Assembly (NCBI RefSeq): GCF_017068395.1
Contig: NZ_CP070619.1
Coordinates: 6,076,001 to 6,140,000 of the forward strand
From: Rhodococcus pseudokoreensis
GTDB lineage: Bacteria > Actinomycetota > Actinomycetes > Mycobacteriales > Mycobacteriaceae
Reading direction: 5' to 3'
Length of the DNA stretch: 64,000 nucleotides
The position numbers were made by a program, and so were the translations under genes. Each line of letters begins with the position of its first letter. The stretch's first letter is position 1. Below the pieces are notes generated by a model. It was not told where the DNA came from, searched no databases, and was given only the letters and a program-made list of their open reading frames with translations. This document shows positions 7,909 to 16,202 of the stretch, piece by piece.

Positions 7909-8760
7909 ATGGGCAGGCAGCGCGGCGGTCGGGCTGCCCGGACATCCGACGGGGGTCCGGTGGCCGGCGTGTACCCGATCGACACGGGGACGTGCGAACT
8001 CGCCGTGGACAACCTCAACCCGCACGGCTGGGTGCTGAAGGTGAACGGCGTCGAGAGTTCCCACATCGACCTGTCGGACCCCACGTACCTCGATTTCGAG
8101 TACATGCGCTGGATCGCCGAACTGGTCGCCTCGCACTGGAGCACGGATCGGCGGGTGCGTGCCCTGCATCTCGGGGGCGGCGCCTGCTCGCTCGCCCGAC
8201 ATCTCGCCGCCCGCTATCCGGACGCCCGGCAGGTGGTGGTCGAACTCGACGGCAAGCTCGCCGAACTGGTCCGCGAATGGTTCGACCTGCCGCGGGCCCC
8301 GCTGCTGCGACTGCGGGTGGGGGAGGCGCGGGCGGTCACCGAGACGTTGACGGAGTCGAGCCGCGACCTGATCGTCCGCGACGTGTTCGCCGGTAACACG
8401 ACTCCGGCGTCGTTGACGACGACGGAGTTCACCGGGCACGTGCGGCGGGTGCTGGCACCTGGCGGCATCTACGTGGTGAACTGCGGCGACACCCGCGACC
8501 TCGTCCTGGCTCGCCGGGAGGCGGCGACCATCGGCAGCGTGTTCCCGCACACGACGGTGATCGCCGATCCCGCGATGCTGAAGGGGCGCCGCTACGGCAA
8601 CATCGTGATCGCGGGTAGCGACGTGCCGATCGGCGACGACCCCGCCCTCGTCCGCACACTGCTCGGCGGCGGTGTGCCCGCGCATGTGTGGGACGACGGA
8701 CAGGTGCGGGCGTTCGCCGGGGCGGCGCGGGTGCTGCGCGACGCGGAATCCGGCAGCTAG
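7909..8760 (+). CDS. Spermidine synthase-like SAM-binding protein
   Basis: 283-aa soluble protein with the PAPT/SpeE Rossmann fold. A short N-terminal beta region is followed by 'FEYMRWIAELVASHW', then the SAM loop 'LHLGGGACSLARHL' and the acidic 'VVELDGKL' that would hold the ribose. Where true aminopropyltransferases have a catalytic D-S-x-D-P stretch, this protein has 'VRDVFAGNTTP', and polyamine-binding residues are not obvious. Many actinobacterial genomes carry such SpeE homologues of unknown role, so polyamine synthesis should not be assumed. The last bases overlap the stop of the convergent permease gene (8757-8760). Confidence 0.75.
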   Translation: MGRQRGGRAARTSDGGPVAGVYPIDTGTCELAVDNLNPHGWVLKVNGVESSHIDLSDPTYLDFEYMRWIAELVASHWSTDRRVRALHLGGGACSLARHLAARYPDARQVVVELDGKLAELVREWFDLPRAPLLRLRVGEARAVTETLTESSRDLIVRDVFAGNTTPASLTTTEFTGHVRRVLAPGGIYVVNCGDTRDLVLARREAATIGSVFPHTTVIADPAMLKGRRYGNIVIAGSDVPIGDDPALVRTLLGGGVPAHVWDDGQVRAFAGAARVLRDAESGS

Positions 8761-10145
8761 ACGAGCACCCAGATCAGCGAGGCCATCGCGAAGCCGACGA
8801 TCGAGAGGATGGTTTCGAGCACCGTCCACGTCTTCAGAGTGTCTTTCACCGACATGTTGAAATACCGTGACACGATCCAGAATCCGCCGTCGTTGACGTG
8901 GCTGGCGATGATGGATCCGGCCGACACGGCGATGACGATCAGGGCGATCTGCGCGGAGGTGTAGTTCCCCGCGGCGATGGACGGTTCGATGACGCCTGCG
9001 GTGGTGACGATGGCGACGGTCGCCGAACCCTGGGCGATGCGCAGTGCGCAGCTGATCAAGTACGCGGACAGGATGACCGGAAGCCCGAGGGCGTCCATCG
9101 AATCGGCGAGGGCCTGCCCGACTCCGGTGGCGCGCAGGACCGCGCCGAAGAACGCGCCTGCGCCGACGACGAGCAGGATCATGCCGACCGGTTTCAGTGC
9201 GGCCGCGGACATGCCGCCGATCTCCTGCGCGGAGATTCCGCGGCGGATTCCCAGCAGGTACAGCGCCAGCAGGACGGCGATGGTCAACGCGATCGTGGGG
9301 GTGCCGAGGAAGATCAGGACCGACAGGGCGGTGCCCTCGTCGAGCACCACGTTGCCGACCGTCGCACCGAGGATCAGTACCATCGGCACGAGGATGATGA
9401 ACGAGATCAGCCACAGGGGCGGCGGGTTTATGTCCGCTTCCTTCTCCTCCGGGATGAACTCGTCCGGCACCTCGATGATCACGCGCTTGCCGATCCAGGT
9501 ACCCCAGACGACGCCACTGACGAACCACGCGGGGATACCGCACGCGAGACCCATGATGATGATCCAGCCCATGTCGACGTGCAGCAGACCGGCCGCGGCG
9601 ACGGGGCCCGGGTGCGGGGGCAGGAACGCGTGCGTCATGGACAGGCCGGCGAGCATCGGCATCGCGTACATCACCAGCGATTTGCCGCCGCGCTTGGCCG
9701 CCACGTACACGAGCGGGGCGAGGATGAAGATGCCGATGTCGAAGAAGACGGGGATGCCGAGCACGAGACCGGTGACACCCATCGCCAGCGGTGCGCCCTT
9801 GGGCCCGAACAACTTCAGCAGTCGCTCCGTCAGCACGTCGGCGCCGCCGGACCGTTCCATCATCGCGCCGAGGACGGTGCCCAGGCCGATGATCGGGGTG
9901 ATGTGCCCCAGGATCCCGCCGAAGCCCTTCTCCAGAATGGAGTCGGCCGCCGACGTCGGGGTGCCGACCAGTTCGACCACCGACACTCCCGCGATGAGAG
10001 CGACGCCGACGCCGACGACGATCAGCGCGATGAACGGCTCGAGCTTGAGTTTGATGATGAGGACCAGCAACACGGCGATGGATATCGCTGCGAGAGTGAG
10101 GAGTCCGGCTGTGTCGTGCTGCAGCCAGTCGACGAACGACGTCAT
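8757..10145 (-). CDS. Gluconate:H+ symporter family permease (GntP/GntT-like)
   Basis: 462-aa inner-membrane carrier with about 12-14 helices. Family landmarks are 'HITPIIGLGTVLGAMMERSGGA' near residue 80, the signature 'GIPVFFDIGIFILAPL' and 'HAFLPPHPGPVAAA'. The ATG at 10145 has GGAG 6 bp upstream and gives the usual family length. It lies 29 bp downstream of KDPG aldolase and is the last gene of the minus-strand unit 13765-8757. GntP-family members take up gluconate, ketodeoxygluconate, idonate or other sugar acids. Here the neighbours suggest an aminated sugar acid such as N-acetylglucosaminate, which is an inference. Confidence 0.9.
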   Translation of the reverse strand: MTSFVDWLQHDTAGLLTLAAISIAVLLVLIIKLKLEPFIALIVVGVGVALIAGVSVVELVGTPTSAADSILEKGFGGILGHITPIIGLGTVLGAMMERSGGADVLTERLLKLFGPKGAPLAMGVTGLVLGIPVFFDIGIFILAPLVYVAAKRGGKSLVMYAMPMLAGLSMTHAFLPPHPGPVAAAGLLHVDMGWIIIMGLACGIPAWFVSGVVWGTWIGKRVIIEVPDEFIPEEKEADINPPPLWLISFIILVPMVLILGATVGNVVLDEGTALSVLIFLGTPTIALTIAVLLALYLLGIRRGISAQEIGGMSAAALKPVGMILLVVGAGAFFGAVLRATGVGQALADSMDALGLPVILSAYLISCALRIAQGSATVAIVTTAGVIEPSIAAGNYTSAQIALIVIAVSAGSIIASHVNDGGFWIVSRYFNMSVKDTLKTWTVLETILSIVGFAMASLIWVLV

Positions 10146-10174
10146 TGCGTCTCCAGGGAGAAGGGGAAGGGTGC

Positions 10175-10804
10175 TCAGGCCGAGAGCGCGGTGACGAACG
10201 CGCGGGCGCGGTCGGTGATGTCGGTCCAGTTGCCTGCCGCGACGCTGGACGGTGGGACGACGCTGGTGCCCGCGCACACGGCGAGTGCGCCGGCGTCGAG
10301 GAACTCGCGGGCGTTGGCATCGTTGATCCCGCCCGACGGCAGGAGTTCCACGCCGGGATACGGGCCGTGCAGGTCGGACAGGTAGCCGGGGCCGAGCCGC
10401 TTGGCGGGGAAGATCTTGACCGCGGCGGATCCGAGGTCGACGGCCATCGCCACCTCGGTGGGGGTGAACGCGCCGAGGAAGACGGGAATCGACCGTCCCG
10501 TGGCGACTTTCGCGACGTCCGGCCGGATACCGGGGGTGACGAGGAACCGGGCTCCGGCGTCGATCGCGGCCGCGGCCTGATCGCCCGTCATCACGGTCCC
10601 GACGCCGAGGATGCTGCCCGCCGCGGCGGCGGCATCGGCGGCGCGGCCGAGGTGATGGAGCACGTCGGGGGTGGTGAACGTCAACTCGACCGTCCTGATT
10701 CCGCCCTCGGCGAGTGCGTGGCACAGGTCGGTGGCGTCGGGGATGGTCTCCGCGCGCACCACCGTCAGGACCCGGTCGGCCCGCAGGATGTCGATCTCGG
10801 TCAT
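10175..10804 (-). CDS. eda: 2-dehydro-3-deoxy-6-phosphogluconate (KDPG) aldolase
   Basis: 209-aa class I aldolase splitting KDPG into pyruvate and glyceraldehyde 3-phosphate; the family also acts on 4-hydroxy-2-oxoglutarate. Visible active site: Glu40 in 'RTVELTF', the phosphate/turn motif 'GVGTVMTGDQ', and Schiff-base Lys130 in 'AVKIFPAKRLG'. Length is normal. It overlaps the stop of the upstream amidohydrolase gene by 4 bp (ATGA), with GGAGGAG before the start, indicating translational coupling. Together with the divergent KDG kinase it forms the lower part of an Entner-Doudoroff-type route. Confidence 0.93.
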   Translation of the reverse strand: MTEIDILRADRVLTVVRAETIPDATDLCHALAEGGIRTVELTFTTPDVLHHLGRAADAAAAAGSILGVGTVMTGDQAAAAIDAGARFLVTPGIRPDVAKVATGRSIPVFLGAFTPTEVAMAVDLGSAAVKIFPAKRLGPGYLSDLHGPYPGVELLPSGGINDANAREFLDAGALAVCAGTSVVPPSSVAAGNWTDITDRARAFVTALSA

Positions 10805-12420
10805 CGGACTGCTCCTCCTTCTGTGCGGCGCAACGCTCTTCCGGCGGTCGCGCCGGTGAGGCGGCCGTCCTCGAGGGCGAGGCGGCCGCGGACGAATACG
10901 TGAGAGAAACCGGTCGCAGCCCGACGCGGCCGGGCGTAGGTCGCGGTGTCGCCGACCGTGTCCGGATCGAACAGCACCAGATCGGCGGCGTAGCCGCGGC
11001 GGACGTACCCGCGGTCGACGAGACGCAACCGGGTCGCGGCGCGGCCGCTGAGGTGACCGACGCACTCCTCGAGGGACATCAGGCCGAGGTCGCGGCAGTA
11101 GTGCCCGAGGTAGCGTGCGAACGTTCCCCAGCCGCGGGGGTGCGGTTTCGCGCCGACCAGCAGTCCGTCGCTGCCGCCGGTGTGCCGGGGGTGCTGCATG
11201 ATCGCGCGCACGTTATCCTCGTGCCCGACGTGCTGCAGGATGCCGCTGCCGAGTTGGTCGCGAACCAGGATGTCGATGCACACGTCGAAGGGGTCGCGGT
11301 TCTCCTCGGCGGCGATGTCCGCGACCGTCTTCCCGACGTAGGCGTCGAGTTCCGGGTTCTGCACGCCGCTGATCTCGAGGGTGTGCCACTCGGCGATCAC
11401 GCCGTGGCAGCCGTCGGATCCGGTGACCTCGAGATGCTCCCGGATGCGTTCGAGTGCAACCGGATCGCGGAGCCGGTCGAGGGTCTGCTCCATGCTGCCC
11501 GCCGACGCCCAGCTCGGCAGGATCGCCGACAGCGTGGTGGCGCCGGGGAGATACGGGTAGGTGTCGAGACTGATGTCCGCACCGGCGGATACTGCCGTGT
11601 CGAGCAGGGTCAGCAGTTCCGGGGCCCGGCCCTTGTTGGGTCCGAAGTTCAGCGTGGCGTGCGCGAGATGCAGTGCGCACCCGGCCCGCGACGTCAGGTC
11701 CACCATCTCGGCGTAGGCCTCCATGGCGCCGGCGCCGTACGACCGGTGGTGCGGGGAGAAGTAGCCGCCGTGCTCGGCGACGGTCCGGCACAGTGCCAGC
11801 AACTCCTCGTTGTCCGCGTACATCCCCGGCGTGTACGTCAGCCCCGCGGACAACCCGACGGCGCCCTCCACCATGGACTGTGCCACGATCCGCTGCATCT
11901 CCTCGATCTCCGACGGCGTCGCCGGGCGATCGTCCCAGCCCACCACCAGCGCCCGGACCACACCGTGCGGGACGAGATACGCGACGTTGGTGGCGATCCC
12001 GCGATCGAGCCTGTCGAGGTACTCGCCCACGCTCCGCCAGGAGAAGTCGAAACCCTCGGGATCGGTGTTCCATCCCGCGATCTTGCGCCGGACCACGGCC
12101 AGCACGTCGTCGGTAACGGGTGCGTAGGACAGTCCGTCCTGGCCGAGTACCTCGGTGGTGACCCCCTGGGTGATCCGCGACGGGTGTTCGGGGTTCAACA
12201 GGATCTGCAGGTCCGAGTGGGCGTGCATGTCGATGAATCCGGGCGCGAGCACCAGGCCGTCGGCGTCGATCACCCGGTCCGCGGCGGGGAGCGCGGTCGC
12301 GGAGTGGTCTGCCTCGGGCCGGATGTCGGCGATCCGGTCTCCGTCGACGAGCACGTCGGCGCGGTACCTCGGCGCTTCCGACCCGTCGACGACGGTGGCG
12401 GAACGGATCAGAGTGGTCAT
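10801..12420 (-). CDS. D-aminoacylase-like amidohydrolase (COG3653 family)
   Basis: 539-aa zinc-dependent amidohydrolase of the N-acyl-D-amino acid deacylase family, normal length. The N-terminal beta sandwich is followed by the metal motif 'GFIDMHAHSD' (His66, His68), later 'HHRSYG' and 'LHLAHATLNFG', and the catalytic Asp in 'GGSDGLLVGAKPHPRGWGTF'. Known D-aminoacylases have a zinc-binding Cys in a G-N-C-G loop; here the same loop reads 'VLGQDGLSYAP', with Asp95 in the Cys position, so substrate or metal use may differ. It sits between a D-serine-dehydratase-like enzyme (22 bp upstream) and KDPG aldolase (4-bp overlap). Proposed substrate from context: the N-acetyl group of N-acetyl-D-glucosaminate, formally an N-acyl-D-amino acid. 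Confidence 0.88.
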   Translation of the reverse strand: MTTLIRSATVVDGSEAPRYRADVLVDGDRIADIRPEADHSATALPAADRVIDADGLVLAPGFIDMHAHSDLQILLNPEHPSRITQGVTTEVLGQDGLSYAPVTDDVLAVVRRKIAGWNTDPEGFDFSWRSVGEYLDRLDRGIATNVAYLVPHGVVRALVVGWDDRPATPSEIEEMQRIVAQSMVEGAVGLSAGLTYTPGMYADNEELLALCRTVAEHGGYFSPHHRSYGAGAMEAYAEMVDLTSRAGCALHLAHATLNFGPNKGRAPELLTLLDTAVSAGADISLDTYPYLPGATTLSAILPSWASAGSMEQTLDRLRDPVALERIREHLEVTGSDGCHGVIAEWHTLEISGVQNPELDAYVGKTVADIAAEENRDPFDVCIDILVRDQLGSGILQHVGHEDNVRAIMQHPRHTGGSDGLLVGAKPHPRGWGTFARYLGHYCRDLGLMSLEECVGHLSGRAATRLRLVDRGYVRRGYAADLVLFDPDTVGDTATYARPRRAATGFSHVFVRGRLALEDGRLTGATAGRALRRTEGGAVR

Positions 12421-12442
12421 GGTGTGAGTCCTCGGCGGGGGA

Positions 12443-13765
12443 TCAGAAGAAGGTGCGGATCAGGTCGACGACGACGGGGTCGTCGGAGTCGTCACCGACG
12501 ACGGGTATCCACCGCCACTTGTCGAACGCGGTGCACGGGTGGGAGAGACCGAGCCGGACGACGTCGCCGACGCGCAGATCGTGTTCGGGCCGTGCGGGAT
12601 CGAGCCGGAGGAACGCGTGCTGATCGTTGACGGCGGTCACTTCGGCGCCGACGAGGGGCTTCGGCGCCGCCCCGAGAGCGCCGGCGACGACCTGCGCGGT
12701 GGGCAGTCCCTCGTCGAACGGGACGTCGCGCTTGCCTGCGTCGAGCAGGGCGAGGCCCGGCTCGGGGCGGGACACCACCCGGGCCCACGTGTGCATCGCC
12801 GACGTGAGACGACGCTCCTCCTCGTCTCCGCCGCGGCCGAACGGGGTGATCCCGGTGTAGAAGCCGTCGTCGTGGATGATGTACGCGCCGGCGCGGACCA
12901 CCACTTTGGTTCTGCCGCCCGCAAGTTCGGCGAGCACCTCGGCGACCACGTCGAAATAGGCACTGCCGCCAGCGGTCACGTAGACGTCCCCGTCCTCCGG
13001 GTAGCGACCCTCGGCCTCGAGCCGGCGGTGCAGTTCGGCCATCGACCGGAGGTACGCCCGGACCCGGGCGAGGGACTCCTCGGACGCGTCGTGCGCGAGC
13101 GCCCCCTCGTAACCGGAGACGCCGGCCAACCGCAGTGCGGGGCTCTCCCCGATACGTTTGGCGACCGCCACGGCTTCGGCCACCGACCGTGCACCGGTGC
13201 GGCCGCCCGCTCCGCCGAGTTCGACGAGCACGGGCAGCGGCCGGACCACCGTGACGTCCGCGAGTGCCGCGGTCATCGCGTCGACCGTCTGCGGGGAGTC
13301 GGCCCACATCAGGACTTCGAGTTCCGGGTCGGCTTCCATCTGCTCGGCCAGCCACCGCAGGGCGGTCGGGTCGACGAGCGAGTTCGCGATCTGCACCCGG
13401 CGCGCGCCGAATCGCACCGCCACCCGGAGCTGACCGAAGTTCGCGAGCGTGATCCCCCACGCGCCGCCGCGGATCTGCCGGTCCCACAGCACCGGGGACA
13501 TCGTTGTCTTCCCGTGCGGAGCGAGGTCGACTCCGTGCGCCCGGCACCACGCCGCCATGGTGTCGAGGTTGCCGGCGATGGCCGTCTCGTCGAGCACCAT
13601 CACCGGGGTGCTGAACGCGGACAGCCTGGGCCGGGTGGCGAGGAACTCGGCCTTGGTGTGGCCGTTCGCCGCGGAGGGGAGGGCTTTGTCCACGTCGGAC
13701 AGGCGCAGCTCGTCGAGCTCCGCCAAGGCGCCGGAATCGAGTGCGTCCGTTCCGCTGATCGTCAT
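12443..13765 (-). CDS. D-serine dehydratase/D-threonine aldolase-like PLP enzyme (fold III, Zn-type)
   Basis: 440 aa. An alanine-racemase-type TIM barrel carries the PLP lysine in 'LAPHGKTTMSP' (Lys86), and the C-terminal DSD1-like domain ends with the zinc pair His409/Cys411 in 'SHPCTAFDKW'. Relatives act on D-amino acids bearing a beta-hydroxyl group: D-serine dehydratase, D-threo-3-hydroxyaspartate dehydratase, D-threonine aldolase. Such proteins are often labelled amino acid deaminase. D-glucosaminate is itself a beta-hydroxy D-alpha-amino acid whose dehydration and deamination yields 2-keto-3-deoxygluconate, the substrate of the kinase encoded divergently. That activity fits the neighbours but is inference. 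First gene of the minus-strand unit; AGGA lies 7 bp before the ATG. Confidence 0.85.
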   Translation of the reverse strand: MTISGTDALDSGALAELDELRLSDVDKALPSAANGHTKAEFLATRPRLSAFSTPVMVLDETAIAGNLDTMAAWCRAHGVDLAPHGKTTMSPVLWDRQIRGGAWGITLANFGQLRVAVRFGARRVQIANSLVDPTALRWLAEQMEADPELEVLMWADSPQTVDAMTAALADVTVVRPLPVLVELGGAGGRTGARSVAEAVAVAKRIGESPALRLAGVSGYEGALAHDASEESLARVRAYLRSMAELHRRLEAEGRYPEDGDVYVTAGGSAYFDVVAEVLAELAGGRTKVVVRAGAYIIHDDGFYTGITPFGRGGDEEERRLTSAMHTWARVVSRPEPGLALLDAGKRDVPFDEGLPTAQVVAGALGAAPKPLVGAEVTAVNDQHAFLRLDPARPEHDLRVGDVVRLGLSHPCTAFDKWRWIPVVGDDSDDPVVVDLIRTFF

Positions 13766-13831
13766 CGTCGATCCTGTCGTTCGGGGTTCTGTGGGGCTGG
13801 CCGGCTTCAGAAGAAGGGCCGTGAAGTGCTA

Positions 13832-13850
13832 CGTTGCGCTGTATGCAACG
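13832..13850. promoter_or_regulatory. Candidate operator CGTTGC-N7-GCAACG in divergent promoter
   Basis: Perfect 6-bp inverted arms in the 222-bp region between the PLP enzyme gene (starts 13765, minus) and the KDG kinase (starts 13988, plus). The IclR regulator encoded in the kinase operon is the natural candidate ligand, controlling both directions at once. Assigned by symmetry and position only. Confidence 0.4.
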
Positions 13851-13987
13851 GTGATTGCGTTTTTGTGTCTCCTATGTCTAGCATTGGGCTGGGTCATCGT
13901 CAACGGTCCGATGCGGCATGCATCGCCGCGGCGAGGGCTCTCGAAACCCAACCCCCGTGCCGGTCCGAGCAGTCGCAGAGGTAACAA

Positions 13988-15001
13988 GTGCAGGAATCGA
14001 CCCCCACCCCCGAGTCCGGTGTCGCGTGCCTCGGTGAGGCGATGGTGCTGGTGGCCCCGGACTCGACACTCCACCTCGCCGGCGCGGAGGCGAACGTCGC
14101 CGCGGGTCTCGCCGCGCTCGGTGTCCCGGCCGCCTGGGTCGGACGGCTCGGCGACGACGAGTTCGGCACCCTCATCCGCACCGAACTGCAGGCGCGCGGT
14201 GTCGACGGCCGTGCGATCGAGGTCGACCCCGAGCGGCCCACCGGTCACTACTCGAAGACCACCGCCCTCGACGAGCACGGCGAGCCGCGCACCGACAGCC
14301 TGTACTCCCGAGCAGGTTCGGCGGCGTCGGCCATGGATCCCGGATTTCTCGACAGGCCTGCGGTCGCGGAACTGTTCGGCCGCGCCGCCGTGGTCCACTG
14401 CAGCGGAATCACACCGGCCCTGTCCGATTCGTGCCTCGCCCTGATGCGGAGACTGCTCCGCGACCGGCCGGGGATCTCCGGTGTCGTCAGCTTCGACGTC
14501 AACTGGCGTGAGCAACTGTGGCCGGACGGCGACCCGCGGATGGTCGTGGAACTGGCGAATCTGGCCGATCTCGTGCTCGTCGGCGCCGACGAGGCCCTGC
14601 GTGTACTGGGCACCGCGGATCCGCACGAATTGCGGCTGATCCTGCCCGCGCCCGCCACCGTCGTCGTCAAGGACGGGGCGCACCGGGCGCTGGCCGTCGA
14701 CAGGAGCGGTCGCAGCGTCGCCGTTCCCGCGCTCCGCGTCGACGTCGTCGAACCCGTCGGCGCGGGCGACGCCTTTGCCGCCGGATACCTGAGCGGCGTG
14801 GTGCGCGGCGAGGATCAGGCGCGCTGCCTGCGCCGCGGGCACATCGGCGCCGCCGCCACCCTGACCGTTGCCGCCGACTCGGCGCCCCCGCCGCCCGCCG
14901 CACTGCTCGACGCGCTGCTGCACTGTTCCGAATCGGACTGGGCGGCAACGAGCGTCACCGCCGACGGCTTCGCCCTCCGAGGAAGTGGAGTGAACGGATG
15001 A
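13988..15001 (+). CDS. kdgK: PfkB-family 2-keto-3-deoxygluconate kinase
   Basis: 337-aa ribokinase-fold sugar kinase. The GTG at 13988 (AGAGG at 13978) is used because the next ATG would remove the conserved first strand 'VACLGEAMV'. Domain landmarks: 'AGAEANVAAGLAALG' (residues 31-45), 'SFDVNWREQLW' (168-178), typical of KDG and fructokinase-like members, and the ATP/anion-hole signature 'PVGAGDAFAAG' with catalytic base Asp261. It probably phosphorylates 2-keto-3-deoxygluconate for the KDPG aldolase encoded across the divergent promoter. Its stop overlaps the IclR start (ATGA). Confidence 0.87.
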   Translation: MQESTPTPESGVACLGEAMVLVAPDSTLHLAGAEANVAAGLAALGVPAAWVGRLGDDEFGTLIRTELQARGVDGRAIEVDPERPTGHYSKTTALDEHGEPRTDSLYSRAGSAASAMDPGFLDRPAVAELFGRAAVVHCSGITPALSDSCLALMRRLLRDRPGISGVVSFDVNWREQLWPDGDPRMVVELANLADLVLVGADEALRVLGTADPHELRLILPAPATVVVKDGAHRALAVDRSGRSVAVPALRVDVVEPVGAGDAFAAGYLSGVVRGEDQARCLRRGHIGAAATLTVAADSAPPPPAALLDALLHCSESDWAATSVTADGFALRGSGVNG

Positions 15002-15747
15002 GTCAGAGTGTCTCCCGCGCCTTGCACCTGCTGGTGCAACTCGGCAACGGCCCCGCCAACCTCGACCAGCTGGCCGAATCGACCGGAGTCCACAAGACCA
15101 CGGTGCTCCGGCTGCTGCGAACGCTGTCCGACGAGCGGTTCACGTTCCGCGACAACAGCAACCAGTACCACCTCGGTTCCCGCATCTTCGAACTCGCCGC
15201 ACAGGCCACCGATCAGCGGGAGGTGCGGCGCATCGCGTCACCGCACCTCGTCGCGTTCAACCGCGAATACGGGCGCACCACGCACCTCGCGGCGATGGAA
15301 GGCGGCGACGTCGTGTACATCGACAAACTCGAATCGCACGATCAGATCCGGATGTACTCGCGAATCGGACTGCGCGCCAATCTCAATTCGACCGCCGTCG
15401 CGAAGGTGATCCTCGCCGACCTGCCGGATTCGGAACTGCGGGCCGTCGTCGACTCGATGGACTTCTCGTCCCGCACCGCCAACACGATCACGACGCCCGA
15501 ACGCTACCTCGACGAGATCCGACTGGTCCGGGAACAGGGCTGGGCGCACGACCAGGAGGAGAACGAGCCGTCCGTCAACTGCATCGGAGTGCCCATTCGC
15601 GGCGCGTCCGGCCGCGTCGTCGCCGCTGTCTCGGTCTCGGTGCCCGACGTCGTCCTCAGCTACGAACGCGTCCTCGACCTGCTCGAACCCCTCCAGGCCG
15701 TGGGGGCGCGGATCTCCCGCGACTGCGGATACCGCGCCCAGCCCTGA
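14998..15747 (+). CDS. IclR-family transcriptional regulator of the sugar-acid locus
   Basis: 249 aa. Winged helix at residues 1-65 ('ANLDQLAESTGVHKTTVLRL' as recognition region) and effector domain to the end, with 'RIGLRANLNSTAVAKVILADL' and 'VNCIGVPIRGASGRVVAAVS'. The ATG at 14998 overlaps the kinase stop by 4 bp, so it is translated from the kinase message. The family includes KdgR, which senses ketodeoxygluconate; a similar effector fits here. Likely target: the palindrome at 13832-13850 between the two transcription units. Confidence 0.9.
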   Translation: MSQSVSRALHLLVQLGNGPANLDQLAESTGVHKTTVLRLLRTLSDERFTFRDNSNQYHLGSRIFELAAQATDQREVRRIASPHLVAFNREYGRTTHLAAMEGGDVVYIDKLESHDQIRMYSRIGLRANLNSTAVAKVILADLPDSELRAVVDSMDFSSRTANTITTPERYLDEIRLVREQGWAHDQEENEPSVNCIGVPIRGASGRVVAAVSVSVPDVVLSYERVLDLLEPLQAVGARISRDCGYRAQP

Positions 15748-15793
15748 CCGTCCCCCGTCCACCCGAAAAGTAACGACACACAGGAGAATCGAT

Positions 15794-16198
15794 ATGTCCG
15801 ACACCACCGTCATCCGCACCGAAGGCGCCCCCGCCCCCGCTCACACGTTCAGCCAGGGCATCAAGAAGGGCAACCTGCTGCAGGTGTCGGGGCAGGGCCC
15901 GATGGACCCTGTCACGAACAAGTACATCGCCGAAGGCGACGTGCGCGAGCAGACCCGCCGCACCCTCGAGAACGTCAAGGCGATCCTCGAAGCCGGCGGT
16001 GCGAGCGTGGAAGACGTGCTGATGTTCCGGGTATACCTCACCACCCGGGACGACTTCGCGGCGATGAACGACGTGTACGGCGAGTTCATCGCGGAGAACG
16101 TCCCGAGCGGTCAGCTGCCGTGCCGCACCACGGTTTTCGTCGACCTCCCGCACGAGGTCATGCTCGTCGAGATCGACGCGCTGGCAGTGACCGGCTAG
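15794..16198 (+). CDS. ridA: RidA/YjgF-family enamine/imine deaminase
   Basis: 134 aa, compact trimeric fold. RidA hydrolyses the reactive enamine and imine intermediates released by PLP dehydratases to ketoacids plus ammonia. The catalytic Arg111 ('LPCRTTVFV') and Glu126 ('VLVEIDALAV') of the active branch are present. CAGGAG precedes the ATG by about 8 bp. It follows the IclR gene by 46 bp in the same direction. Its presence beside a PLP enzyme expected to release a 2-aminoacrylate-like intermediate supports dehydratase/deaminase chemistry in this locus. Confidence 0.9.
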   Translation: MSDTTVIRTEGAPAPAHTFSQGIKKGNLLQVSGQGPMDPVTNKYIAEGDVREQTRRTLENVKAILEAGGASVEDVLMFRVYLTTRDDFAAMNDVYGEFIAENVPSGQLPCRTTVFVDLPHEVMLVEIDALAVTG

Positions 16199-16202
16199 GT
16201 CG

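Noticed and set aside
7789..10320. Large minus-strand extension upstream of the 108-aa gene at 7462
   Set aside because: The extension is Arg/His/Pro-rich and overlaps the spermidine synthase-like, permease and aldolase genes; only the last 108 codons look like a protein.
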